Shown piece by piece: positions 30,242-42,500 of a stretch of DNA of 64,000 nucleotides. The stretch comes from Endomychus coccineus (taxonomy: Eukaryota; Arthropoda; Insecta; Coleoptera; Endomychidae): NCBI GenBank assembly GCA_958510875.1, contig OY294068.1, positions 15,663,282 to 15,727,281 of the forward strand. Reading direction: 5' to 3'. The notes beneath the pieces are model-generated. The model did no database searches and was not told the origin of the DNA. It saw nothing but the letters and a program-made list of their open reading frames with translations. The position numbers were made by a program, and so were the translations under genes. Position 1 is the first letter of the stretch, and each line of letters opens with the position of its first letter.

Positions 30242-30846
30242 GCTTTAAAACCGACTAATCAAGTTGTGGTTATACTAAAAGCAGGGTTACTATTATTTCA
30301 TAGTTTCTTAGGTACATACATAAATAAGCCTATAAATAATAATTATGATTTCAAAATGATTTCTGATGTATAATAATTGTTTCATAAGACTGTTGAATAA
30401 ATTTTTTTTTATAATGTTGAATAATTATTTAATGAACTTAGTATTGGATTATAGGCTATCTTAAATTTTCAATATTGTTGGCATTGAACACTATAGTCAG
30501 GTAAAACATTCTTAAGGCTGTGGGTGTAGTGTAAAAATAAATGATTGAAAACTACGAGTTTCATTAAATGTTATTACCCTGTTCATGAATAATTCCACAG
30601 CACTCCATCCACTAGAGATACAGAAGTGCAACATTTGCAGGGGCGAAGCAATCATGTTGTCTTGACATTTTCGTAACAGGTAAGTTGTCATAGAATAAGT
30701 TCAAATACAACCCTCCTCCAAAAAATAAACGAGATGAAATCTGTCAATAATTACAATAATAATGAAGATTCTTGACCCAGTAGGTATGAATTATATATAA
30801 AAATTTTCGGGAAATAGGTCACATTAACACTTTGTTTTATATTTTC

Positions 30847-30888
30847 GTCTTTACGTACGTTTCGGTCTCACATCCATCATCAGAAGAC
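30847..30888 (-). ncRNA. Hammerhead ribozyme motif, copy 2 (stem II damaged)
   Basis: On the - strand: GTCTT, CTGATGA, TGGATGTGAGACC, GAAA, CGTACGTA, AAGAC. Core boxes and stem I are intact; stem II has an A-A mismatch where other copies have U-A. Confidence 0.55.
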
Positions 30889-30914
30889 TTGTTATGTCAA
30901 AAAGGGCATAATAA

Positions 30915-30956
30915 GTCTTCTGATGTTGGTCGTGAGACCGAAACGTACGTAAAGTC
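30915..30956 (+). ncRNA. Hammerhead ribozyme motif, copy 3 (core mutated)
   Basis: GTCTT then CTGATGT (last core A changed to T), GGTC-GTGA-GACC, GAAA, CGTACGTA, AAGTC. The core change and one stem I mismatch suggest it is inactive. Confidence 0.5.
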
Positions 30957-30965
30957 AATAATTAC

Positions 30966-32849
30966 ATTTTCTTTATGTATAACGTAAATATGAAACCTTG
31001 ATTACAATGGCATAATTGGTAACGCTTTGACCTAGATAGCTCCCCCAGTCCCGCCTAAAGTAACTTTAGTTTCGTTTAATCTTTTTAGTAAGTAACATAT
31101 TCCAAGTTGCCTATGATATAGAAAATATTCAATACTCTAATATACTTTGGGGATAGTAGCCAATAAGGCGAAGACTCTCTAAACCTTTACTTACTCAGAA
31201 CACTCATTAGAGTAGTAAATATAGCGTTGCCCGTGCTGCAGAATCGAAGAATACTCTTTATTTACAACCATAATGTGACATTCCTGACTTGAAAGTGTCA
31301 CTTTTCAACCTTGGGTGAAAAGTAGGCATTTTCAAACTAGGGCTCATAGGTTTTTCATACCTTGACTTGCTTTTTTCGGGCTTCTTTGAGGCTGGGAGTT
31401 GTACTGATTTTCATTTTCGCTGACCTATTGATTGCATTTCTTCACTCTTTGTCTAGAAACTTTTGACGCGTCGTAAAATTAAAGAAAACGATAACTGTTT
31501 AATGTTATTTGCGTCTTAACCATAAGTAAAAACCAACTAGATATTAGACAACAATACTTTTGAATATACTCAGCGTACCAGTCACCTTAAAGGATTTTTT
31601 TGATAATATAAGTGGCTGTAAATGAAATGGTATACTGTAGCAAAGCTGCCTCATCAATTAGAATTCATTTAGATATCAAAGAAGTTCCTAAAAGTCAAGC
31701 TGGTTCTAAGAACACCCATGAACGTAAATTGAAATAAGATATCCTTTGTTGTCTTTTATTATTACGGACAAGTCAAGTATATGAGTTCATTTCTTAATAC
31801 GACCGTCCCGTCATAAATTAATACTGATTGTTCTTTGTATCTGTGGGAGGGAAACGAAATGTATAATCTCTGAATCCTTGTCAAGAAAGGGTCATTATAA
31901 TTTGAAAAATATCGACTAGGTTCCTCACAGTTTCAATAGGAAATCGTAGATTACGTATTTAACAGAAATGGTTCTAGAGGAAACAAGTGCTTTACAGTAT
32001 ATTGGTAGTTAAGACATTTGTTTATGATCTAATTTGTATCGGCAGGTTGATCGCTTGCTATGTTTTAAACAAAGAGGTGCAGGACGCGGTCGTTTCTTAT
32101 TAAACAGTAGAGTATTAACTTGATAGAATTTTTATTCATACCTAATTTCCAGGAGTCTAAATAAGGTTACTACCCTCAAACATATTGCTCAAATAGGAGT
32201 GGTTATCCAAGATTATAAAAAATCGAACTCTCCCCACGCTAAAGTCAGTTATATTCTATCTTCTCGAGTTAAATCTTTCTTTGACTATTTCACGAATCAC
32301 TTGAATCATATTTTAGAAAATTTTCTAGTTAAGCTGGTGTTTATGGTAGAATTTTCGCTAAGTACATTTAGAATCATGTCATATTGCTGAATACGTAAAA
32401 TTTAAAACTCCTTGATTAATTAAATCATAATAGTTTTGTTTAACTCTTTACCCTGATACATTCGGGCTGAGTTTTCCAATCGTATCTAGATTCTAGTAAG
32501 GTTAATTTAAAATTAAGGATTGCTAAATTGTTTTCCAAGTTTAACATAATTTCTTAATTAATACTTTAGTTGTACTTAATCTTTTGACTTTGAATTTATT
32601 TTTACAATTGTTTTATTTCTTTATTATTATAATATATGATATGATAATAAATAGACGTGATCTCACTGTTAAACCTGGAGAACCAAAACTTTGTCTATTA
32701 TCTTCTAACACGAGAAGTGTTTGTAATTCACTTTCCATTATATAGATTTGACAAATGTGTATTTTAAAATAAATCTGTATTCTTAAATATACATCACATT
32801 CACAATTAATGCTCTAACTTTGTTCCTCCACTCTCGAGTTTCTGGATTA
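30966..32849. other. Spacer between the convergent USP24 and integrin genes
   Basis: AT-rich, with no ORF above 63 codons and no domain seen. It must contain the 3' UTRs of both genes; their ends cannot be placed. I see no transposon termini here. Confidence 0.5.
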
Positions 32850-33535
32850 TCATTCCGGTTCCGCTTCTAGTGTGGCATCTTTTTTTTCTTCTTCGAACGT
32901 TTTAATGTCAAAGTCGGCCTACAACATAAATATTCACGGTTCATGAGATCGCAATATGATATTGTTGATAATATGCATTATATAACTAATTCATATATAC
33001 TAGTCTTGATAATAACAATTTACCTCTGCCTTAAGTTGTTGTAGTTCTTCCTTCTTAGACCTTTTGAAAAATCCAACCTATCGCGAATGAATCATATAAA
33101 TACAATTAAAATAATCAGAATAATTATTGAATAATATAAATATTCTATAATGGGTAGTTACTTACTTTTATCAGAATTAATATTACCAAAATGAGCAAGG
33201 ATATTCCAGCTATTACGGAAACGATTATAACCCAAGTATCTACGTATTTTTTATTTGCATCGCTCACAAATAAAGTTGTCACATCTGTATAGTCAGATCT
33301 AGAATGAATATCGTATTATGTCTATTATATCATGACTATAACTTGATTATATATGACAATTTTCGAAAACTATCTGCATGAATTAATGGAGGCAATACAA
33401 TCGAAAGTTGAATGATATGAATAGAAACTTGTAGTAATACATACCCGTTGCCACTTTGAATGAAGTTAAAAGGACTATCAATGTGTACAGATGCAGAGGT
33501 AGAAAGTAATATAGCATCTTTTTTACCCATTATTG
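32850..33535 (-). CDS. Integrin alpha exons 17-20: membrane-proximal stalk, TM helix and cytoplasmic tail
   Basis: Exons 33535-33445, 33298-33166, 33077-33024 and 32918-32850. The TM helix starts WVIIVSVIAGISLLIL and runs to LILIK. The next exon starts exactly VGFFKRSKKEELQQL, the universal integrin alpha GFFKR hinge that clasps the beta tail inside the membrane. The last exon adds an acidic ADFDIKTFEEEKKDATLEAE end and TGA at 32852-32850. On the - strand, AATAAA-type signals occur near 32594-32623. Confidence 0.94.
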
Positions 33536-36500
33536 CTGAAATAATTGAATTTTGTTGTTGTATTATTCATTTGTTCTCATTGGAGAATTGATTAACTAAT
33601 ACTACGAGTGAGTGTATCTTACATCTCTTTCCTTTCTAATTATTAGAAATTTTGGACGGTCTGAGTTTGACGAAGCTACTAAAAAAGCGTAAACAATTGA
33701 ATAACGATATTTTTTTAGTTTTCATGTATCAATGTGAAATATAATATTACAAATAATTGACTACACTATACAGAAACCTCTTAAGATAGTATACATTTGA
33801 TTCCCTGAAATTCACTGTCGAAATAGAAACAGATAATCAGCTTCCTTTCCTTAACATTAACATCATAAAAGATGATAATGACTCAAACAAATAGGTATAT
33901 TCCGGTGGATTTGGCTACACCATTTAGATATAAAATAGCTCCATTTAATAGTATTGTTCATAGATTATTTAACCCCACTTGAGCCAGCAAAATTACAACA
34001 ACGATGTTGAGAAACTTCAGCAAATAGCGTTGGACAATGGTTTCGACAAATTTTTGATCAATAATTTAATTTCTAAACAGAAAAGGAAATCAGAACGCAA
34101 TCAATTAGAGCCATTCCATATCCATGCTTGGGATCACCACCAACAGCACCCTCTCATGGGATGATCATGTGAGGTCCATTGCGAAAACCTTGGTTTTCTT
34201 TTCCGTGCCAAGAGCTACTTTACATCCCAGTAGCTCCTCATAACCTGCAAAGTACAACTTCGGGCTGTCCTGGAGTACTGTTCACTTGTTTGGAGTTCGG
34301 CTCTCAAACATACGCTGAAGCTTTTGGATTATATCCAGAAGAAAGCTATTCGTCTGATTGATAATGTCGCACTTAAGAATTCATTGATCTCTCTAGAACA
34401 TCGTATATAGGTTGGAAATTTCTCCCTTTTCTAGAGATATTTCCATGATCGGTCATCATCAGGAATCTCGTCTGTTGCTCCACGACGCTCGAGACCTGCT
34501 CAACTTCTTCCTACCAAACTTAATTTCTCTATCGAACGGCGAAGTTCTGGAACTCTGCCTAGTGAGATCTTTCCCTATGCCTATATCCCCTATATCTTCA
34601 AGAAAAATTCTCATCTCCCAAAATTCCTCCGCTGTAGTCAAAGCATAAAAAAGGTGATGTGTTAACCGCGCCTAATACAATAGCTGACAAGCTTTTTTTT
34701 AATTTGCTATATCAAACATACCTACTTGCCGCCATACCCACAAGTTCAAGATATGATCACTGCAGGTCATTTTATCAGTTTGTTAGAAATGAAAGAGACA
34801 GACGATATAGTCGCTCAGTATTATATACGAACTGAGTTTTCATAAACCTATAAAAATCTATACTCACTCATCAAAGGCGCTACATTGAGTAACATCTTTA
34901 ATTGTATCACAGCACCCCAATCACTTTGTTGATTGTATGGACCACTTCGGCAAATAACTTTACCACAAATAATGTTATCCATACTGCAATTAATATTAAT
35001 AGTTCGAGTAGAATTCATATTGAAATTCTTGTCACCAGCTGCCGCTTTTTCAAAATGCTTTGTTTTGTTTTGATCTTGGTCCACAAATTCTATGTGCCTT
35101 ATATTCTCAGGCCTAATGTCAACATTACCATCGATTGAATCGGTACTTTGTGAACTGTTCTGTATATATGTAAAATTGCTCTGCAGATTTAATGGCTGTT
35201 GTCCTAACGATCCTTCGGGATGGTATAACTGTAGAAATTCGAGTATACCTGAATCTGTTCTAAGGGCGTAAGGTATATTTATTTCCAAAGATACAATGGC
35301 TATGGGACTGGCACCATACTTTTTAATCTATAAAATATTCAAGAGATCAATATAGCAGTTAAGACGACAAATGTGTGAGTAAAAAGTAACGAATTTGCAT
35401 TATTACTGATAAATATTCCTCAGGATTCGTTTGTTTAGATCTCGAGAATGATACATCATTGATGACCTAGGTACCAAGATATCAAAAATTATCTTGGTCA
35501 AGCGTGGTTGTGGAATCTAAAACGTGTGTCTTACTTTACGTTTGACATAATTATGTCACTGTCACACTGACATCATCAATAAACTACAAATTTCATACCT
35601 ATTTATTTCAGTTGTAAAACAATAATGAACTACAAATTATGAAATAATTATGTGAACTTTGAACCTTTTCAGAGATCGTGACAGCCACAATCCGGGTCAA
35701 AAACTGTTTTGAAATAGTTAATTTTCCGTAAACCGAATGACGTTCACGTGAGAAGCCCGTAGCACGCGAGTTACAAAAATGCAAACTGGTTGTACCTAAT
35801 ACGGCTTTACGACGACTTTTCGCGTGTTGTTTTCGCTCCATGTAGTTAGATTTAGTATCGGACCGTGCCCAACAGCCCTTCTTTTTTCGATAAATGTCCA
35901 TTAAATAGGAAAATTTAATTAAAACAGTTTGAGCTATTCTCAGATCTCAGTTACGCGCGCCTAACGTGCGACGTACCAAAGGGAATTTGCTCGCGACTAA
36001 AATATACACGAAGCGGGTAAAAGCTAGCGGCCCATAGCCAAAAACACTTTATTACAACTGGCGCCGGTCGCACGGGGCAAGAAACGGCCTCAAATTAACA
36101 AGACCGAGGTAAAAAGTATAAACTCTAACTTACGCGCAGCGAGCTCCTCGAGGCATATGTCAAAATGATTTCGTTCGTAGCTAATTACATAGGACGTCTG
36201 GCGTTCATGCAATTATGTTTTTAGATAATTCGAACCTTCTAATTTCGATAGGCCACGTGAAAATCCCGGAGTCCAAAGCACTAAAGACTTCTGAGTGTTA
36301 CAATATTCGTATAAAATTGCGAAATTTCGCACTTTTAGAAACTTCAAATTAATTATGACATAATTATTTCAAACGTAAAGTAAGACACACGTTTCAGATT
36401 CCACAACCACCCTTGACCAAGATAATTTCTGATATCTCGGTATATGCAGTTGATCGTTTTGTTTTGGATCGTGTGTGCAAACGACAATAACAAACGCGTC

Positions 36501-39500
36501 AGATCGGTCGTATTAGTTTACCGGTTTAAATTCGATATATTTAGTCCAAATGGTAGAGAAACTGAAGATTATTACTTTAGGTTTGAATAAAATATCTATA
36601 TTGAAAGACCGCTATGATAAGTTTTGGTCAATGGTTAATATTCAGGTATTCCTTCTTGTTTTATACAGAAGTCCGAATGACACTAGGTAATTGAAAGTAT
36701 ACTTGGCATATTCACACATTCACTCTCGAAAAGAGAGCTCGAACAAGTGTGTATTTAAAGTTAGTGACTGGATCAAAATGAATAACCTCATTTAGGGTAA
36801 AAGGAATTACCTGATATATTTGTGCGAAACTAGTTCTTTTATGGGTTACGTCTCCATAAGGATAACTTTGCTCTTCTGAATTGCTGAAAAATGAGTAAAC
36901 ATGAATTACTAAACATGTGATGATGCTTCGAATATTACCCAGTGATTGAAATGTCTGCTTCTATCTTGAAACCAAGGGTGATCGTCTTTTTTGCTACATT
37001 TTTATTTTTACTGTTAGTTAGTACTGTTAAATTTATATTCACGAAGTTTTCCAAATTCTTAATGTTAACGTATTTCATATCCAAATCTAATGTAATTGAT
37101 TTCTGAAAGAATAGAAGCTTTGAACACAAATGCGTAAGTGCAGTATAGTCATAAATATGTTAAGTATTGATGTTGATTGAAAGTTATTTTCAGTCAACAG
37201 TATTGACCAGTCTTGAACCGTTCATGCATTTTTCTAGAGGTATCTGAACATATGAATATAGTAAGTAGTTTATCAAACAAAATGTAAATAGTGATGCCGC
37301 ATTTTTAGGTGATAAGATATTAGAAAATTTTAAACAATTATTGGCACTGTTACAAGAGAAAGCATTAACTAAGATAAGAAACTGGCAGCCATTATTCTTT
37401 CTAAGAAACAAAATTGTTGATTGAAGTCCACGAACGAGTTTAACATAGAATCCCAATCTTGTGGGTGAATCTTTTGGAACCAACCTCAAATAATATAGTT
37501 AATTATGGGTGGATAATGAAAATAACGAATACAAAAATGTTCATCGGGTTCCAAATTAAAATTAGAGCTTTTGCAAACTTACACTATCGCTCGTATTTAA
37601 TGGGTTAGCAACATTACACAAAATAATAGACTGATTGGTTTCAGAACATGCTTTAGGTATATTCCGAAAATTTATATCCTCTGGTAACTCAACTTGCAAC
37701 TGAAGCAAGTATGCCTTCTCCCCATTGTTAGTAATCTTCGTTATCAATTCAGTATAATCATCTGATCCCAGAAGATATGTCCCGTTCCTGAAACATTAAA
37801 AATCAACTATTGTTCATTCAGTATTTACCCGAATATGTAAAGATGTTATACTTTATGTGATTTTGAGAAGAATGCAGCGCAATTCAAAATATTTTTTTCT
37901 CAAACGTGAAAAAAGAGGTACTCAATCCGAACATTAGAGTAAGTTTTTTTTTGCATGTTTGAATAACAACTGAAATGGATTAAAGAAACGTTTCAAAGCA
38001 AAGTTTATAGTAACTGATAATATCTAAATTTATTGATGTTAATGAAGTTAAATTGTATATCAAAACTGAAAACTTGAAGGAATCTTTCAATGCAATTATG
38101 GAAAAATGTTTTCAGAATTGCTCTTGATTCATGACTATTATTTTTGTATATATATCAGCTTTATGTGAATAAAAGATCGACTTTAGAAAACAGGCTTTAA
38201 ACTTCAAACCTAAAGTTCCCAAAAGATTGTTTGTCTAGATCTTTGTAAGTTCTCTCTAAAAAGTACTTCTATTACCTGACCCCGTCACCTCTAAAACTGG
38301 CTGCGAATTCCAAAGCTGAGTCACAAATGTTATCTTCTCCACAGCCTAACGCAAAGGAGATTTCCTGCGTAATTGTCTTTGTTGAACGGTATTCATCATA
38401 TGTTACACATTTCAAACAGAATGGATGATTTTCTTCAGTAACTTTATTAGTTATTATTATACTTTCTTTTTCTTGTTTCTCCTCTATGTGAGAGGTGTTC
38501 ACCGTTATAATCAATGGATTGTGAACATTTGTTAAGGTCTCCTGCAATAAAGAAATCATTTAATATGATATAATTATACATAAAGCAAACGAAAAATTAA
38601 TTAGTAAACAAATTACAGGTAATCTTACATGTGTAGGTTTGTGTTTGTAATTTTTTTACTTAACCTCTTACTAACATAAATAAGAACCTAATCTCAAGTT
38701 TATTTTAAGAAGTAAAAACAACGATACTGCAAAAATATCACTTTTTCAAGAATGATATAAAATTTAAAAAAATACAAAATAATAAAACCACAAACAAACT
38801 TGATAATCGAAAAATCTTGGCTTCCGGATAGATTCCGCGTCACAATAGCTCGACTTGATGCCGACGTTTCTATCATATCACAACAGCACTATCGAATTCC
38901 CTACTTATAAACTCTCGATATCGGTCATCTATTCTGAAAGCTCTTGTAGGTAATTCCAACAGTTTTATCCTAAATTCCTTTTAGTTCGTTGAAAAATTTC
39001 AAACGCTAAAAGATGACCCAGGCGATTTGTTCGTCAGCTTCGACGTCGAATCACTTTTTACCAATGTTCCCATTCCAGACACCCTTATTATAATTTCTCA
39101 ATTGTTATCTGCCAAAAACATTTCAATGGACTTGCTACCGTTAATTGATTTTAGATCTATCCTGCACATATTTTCTGTACGATGGCAAGTTCTACGAGCA
39201 GTCCTCGGAAGCTGCCATGGGTTCCTCACTTTCTCCATCATAGCTAATATCTTCATGGAAACTTTTGAAGAAGATGCTATTGACTCATTTGTTCTCAAGC
39301 CGAAAAGTTTAGATATGTCGACGACACTTTTAATATTTGGCAACATGGTCGCGAAAAGCTTGTCCCCTTCCTCAATCATTTAAATTCATTACATCCCAAA
39401 ATCCTTTTCACCATGGAAGGTGTCGAATCGCAAGGTTCACTCCCGTTCCTAGATGTATTGGTTAGTGGATAGACTGACGGTACTTTAAGACATTTTGTGT

Positions 39501-42500
39501 ATCGAAACCCCACTCACACCGAAAGATATCTCAATGGTATTTCCCACTGCCCAAAAGCAACCTGTCATGAACTCCTTGGTCCACAGAGCTGTCAAATTAT
39601 CTCAACCTCAATTCAAAAATCGACCTGAGCCACAAAAAAGTTTCAATCAAACGTAAACATCCTGTAAAAAGACGAACCTCTCGATGAGATGATTTCCAAA
39701 CCTGGCTCAAAGAAGATTAGATTTTAAATTATGTCTATTCAAAATTCAAAAAAAAACTTCCGAAAACAGCATTTGTGTTTTTACTAATTATTTTTAATGA
39801 AAATATGAATGATGTTTCAGGTTTTAGTATCGATAGCAATTTCAAAATTTCATTTCTTGTAGATTATAAAAGTATACACATATTTTGTGGTTGTAGATTT
39901 TTTTTCTACCAGTATCTACATCGCACTATTCTGAAAGCTAAAAATATTATAGAAGACTAATCCTTGAATGTATGACCTTTAGATTTATAGTGATATTTGC
40001 TTCACACATCATGTTATCACGAGTTAACGTCTTTGTTTGAGATTGAATAGAACGGTCAGCCAGGTAGGCCCTGTCTAATTGTTCATCAACAAATATTCTT
40101 CTACTAATTTCTGAAATAATAATTTTAGTGAATGATTTATGCGGTTTCATTAAAACCAGATGTAATTACTTATTTCCTCCAAACCACCGATGGTTCTATA
40201 CATATAACAGATCGTTATATTAATAGATTTTGAATCGGTTCGGATGGACTGCAAATCTTTAACATCGAAATATTTTTTTACAATTCCAACTGGTTTAGTT
40301 CTCAACAATACTACATGTCCAGATGAGTGGGCACCAATTGCTATATCTGAAAATACAAATATAATCTGTTAGACATTAGAGTATCGTATCTAGTTTATAA
40401 TGTGTAGTTCTTTTTTGGATGGTTTTGGTGCTTACTTGTTGAAAACTCATATCTATAGTTTTAATAAAAAATATGGGTAATCACCTGCACTACTGACAGA
40501 AGCGAAAACTGACATTATGAATTAACCAATTTATTTTGCGAATTTCATCCAAATTCGTATGAATTCACCAGATCAATCATCTCTTTCTATATGACACAAT
40601 TTTCCGACAGTGCCATTGGACAATCCATCCCCAACATCTATGTTATTAGTTATCATGTATGGTTGGTTAAGAACTAAAATTAACTCGTATGGTAATCCAC
40701 CTGTATCATCGGTTCTCATTTCATGCAACTTCTGCCTGACTATTGTCTACGGAGTTTAGTATGGAGTTGTTTTACTCTATGTAGCATCCGAAATTACAAT
40801 TTTATTATTTTTAAATGAAAATTAATATAATTAGTTTTTCTTTAGTTTTCACAACTGTCAGCATTTCAATCAACAATTATATACATTTTTATATTTAATA
40901 ATAAAAAACGTATAATGGACAATCCCGGTAAAGAGTATGAATGTAACCCGATAGTCATTATAATAAATACACAATATTTTATTTTCAAAACATATTATTT
41001 ATTGATATTTACATCGATGTAAATGAAAGTAATGTTAAACAGCATTGGTCCGAATTGAAGATGTCTACGGATGGTGGTAAAAGAAAACCTCTTCAATTCG
41101 GACCAATGTAAAAAGAAACGCAAAATGTAAACATATGAACATTTCCGTCAAATGTCAGTATGATCGTAAATTACACCACAAATAATTAGTTGAAATGAAA
41201 TTTGGTACTTTCGTATTAGTAGTATTAAAAAAAACATCAAGACGATACTCACTATTATATTTGATGCTGTGACGTGTGAACATTCGAACAATGAAAATAA
41301 TAAACTAGATATAACACAACGTCATCAATGTGTAGTACACTTGCAAAAGTTCTCACTTATATACATCACTAATGTTATATTCTTATGACAAGAATTATAT
41401 TCACAATATTTAAAATCTTGCACGTAGATACGATACGTACACAATGTACAATTAATAAATTCGATAAAAATATAACTTTCGTCTGTGCGAGGACCGATTC
41501 ACTCTTTACAGGGATGGTACCGCCCATTATACGTTTTTTATTATTAAATATAAAAATGTATATAATTGTTGATTGAAATGCTGACAGTTGTGAAAACTAA
41601 AGAAAAACTAATTATATTAATTTTCATTTAAGAATAATAAAATTGTTATTTCGGATGCTACAACGAGAGTAGAACAACTCCATACTAAACTCCGTAGACA
41701 TCAATAGTATCTGTGGCATCGGATGTATTCGTTGGTTGTCATAATGCTGAGCGACAAAATTTGGTCAGGCAGATGTTGAATAAAATGAGAACCGATGATA
41801 CGGGTGGATTACCATACGAGTTAATTTTAGTTCTTAACCGATCATACATGATAACTAATAACATAGATGTTGGGGATGGATTGTCCAATTGCACTGTCTG
41901 AAAATTGTGTCATCTAGAAAGAGATGATACTGGTGAAATCATACGAATTTGGATGAAATTCCCAAAATAAATTGGTTACTTCATAATGTCAGTTTTCACT
42001 TCTGTCAGCAGTGCTCTGTGACTACCCGTATTTTTTTTAATAAGAAAAATGGATTCAGATAATCAATCCTTCAGTGAAAAGCTACAACACGATACAAACC
42101 TCCATACCCATTCCTATCGATATCAGCTGGTTTAGAAATACTCATACCGAATCCTCTCAAGTCTTTTAATATACTTTTACCAACAATACGTTGACTTGGT
42201 ACAATGTCGATGCCTTGTTTCGTACCCTTGAATATATATACTACTCCACTTTCCTCTTCAAATGGGGCGGATACGGCAACATCTATGGAAAGACTGTGAA
42301 TATGTATCTTATTGTAATTAATATTGTTTTTCGAACACCGCTCAGAAAACCAACCTGCATAATCGTCCATGTCTATATCTCCCAGAATAGTTATTGCACT
42401 GCCGAAAAGTCCACCTTCGTAAGTTCCATCGATAGTTTTGCCCTTAGTTGGTTCGACTAAACGACCCTGAAGAATGAAAATTGATCACATTCATCATAAC

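Larger units (their letters stand above)
30780..30965. mobile_element. Two Penelope-like tails in inverted orientation, each with a ribozyme motif
   Basis: The left half (30790-30897) is a reverse-strand family tail (GGGAAATAGGTCACATTAAC to the CATCATCAGAAGAC core). The right half (30907-30956) is a + strand copy of the ribozyme only. They face each other across about 18 nt. No endonuclease or reverse transcriptase sequence remains. Confidence 0.75.

Noticed and set aside
37190..37489. 99-codon open stretch on - strand between integrin exons 13 and 14
   Set aside because: The neighbouring exons join in phase without it (37583 to 37102) and it shows no integrin motif.
38276..38300. RGD triplet in integrin exon 12
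   Set aside because: It sits in the leg region of the receptor, not in a ligand; taken as chance.
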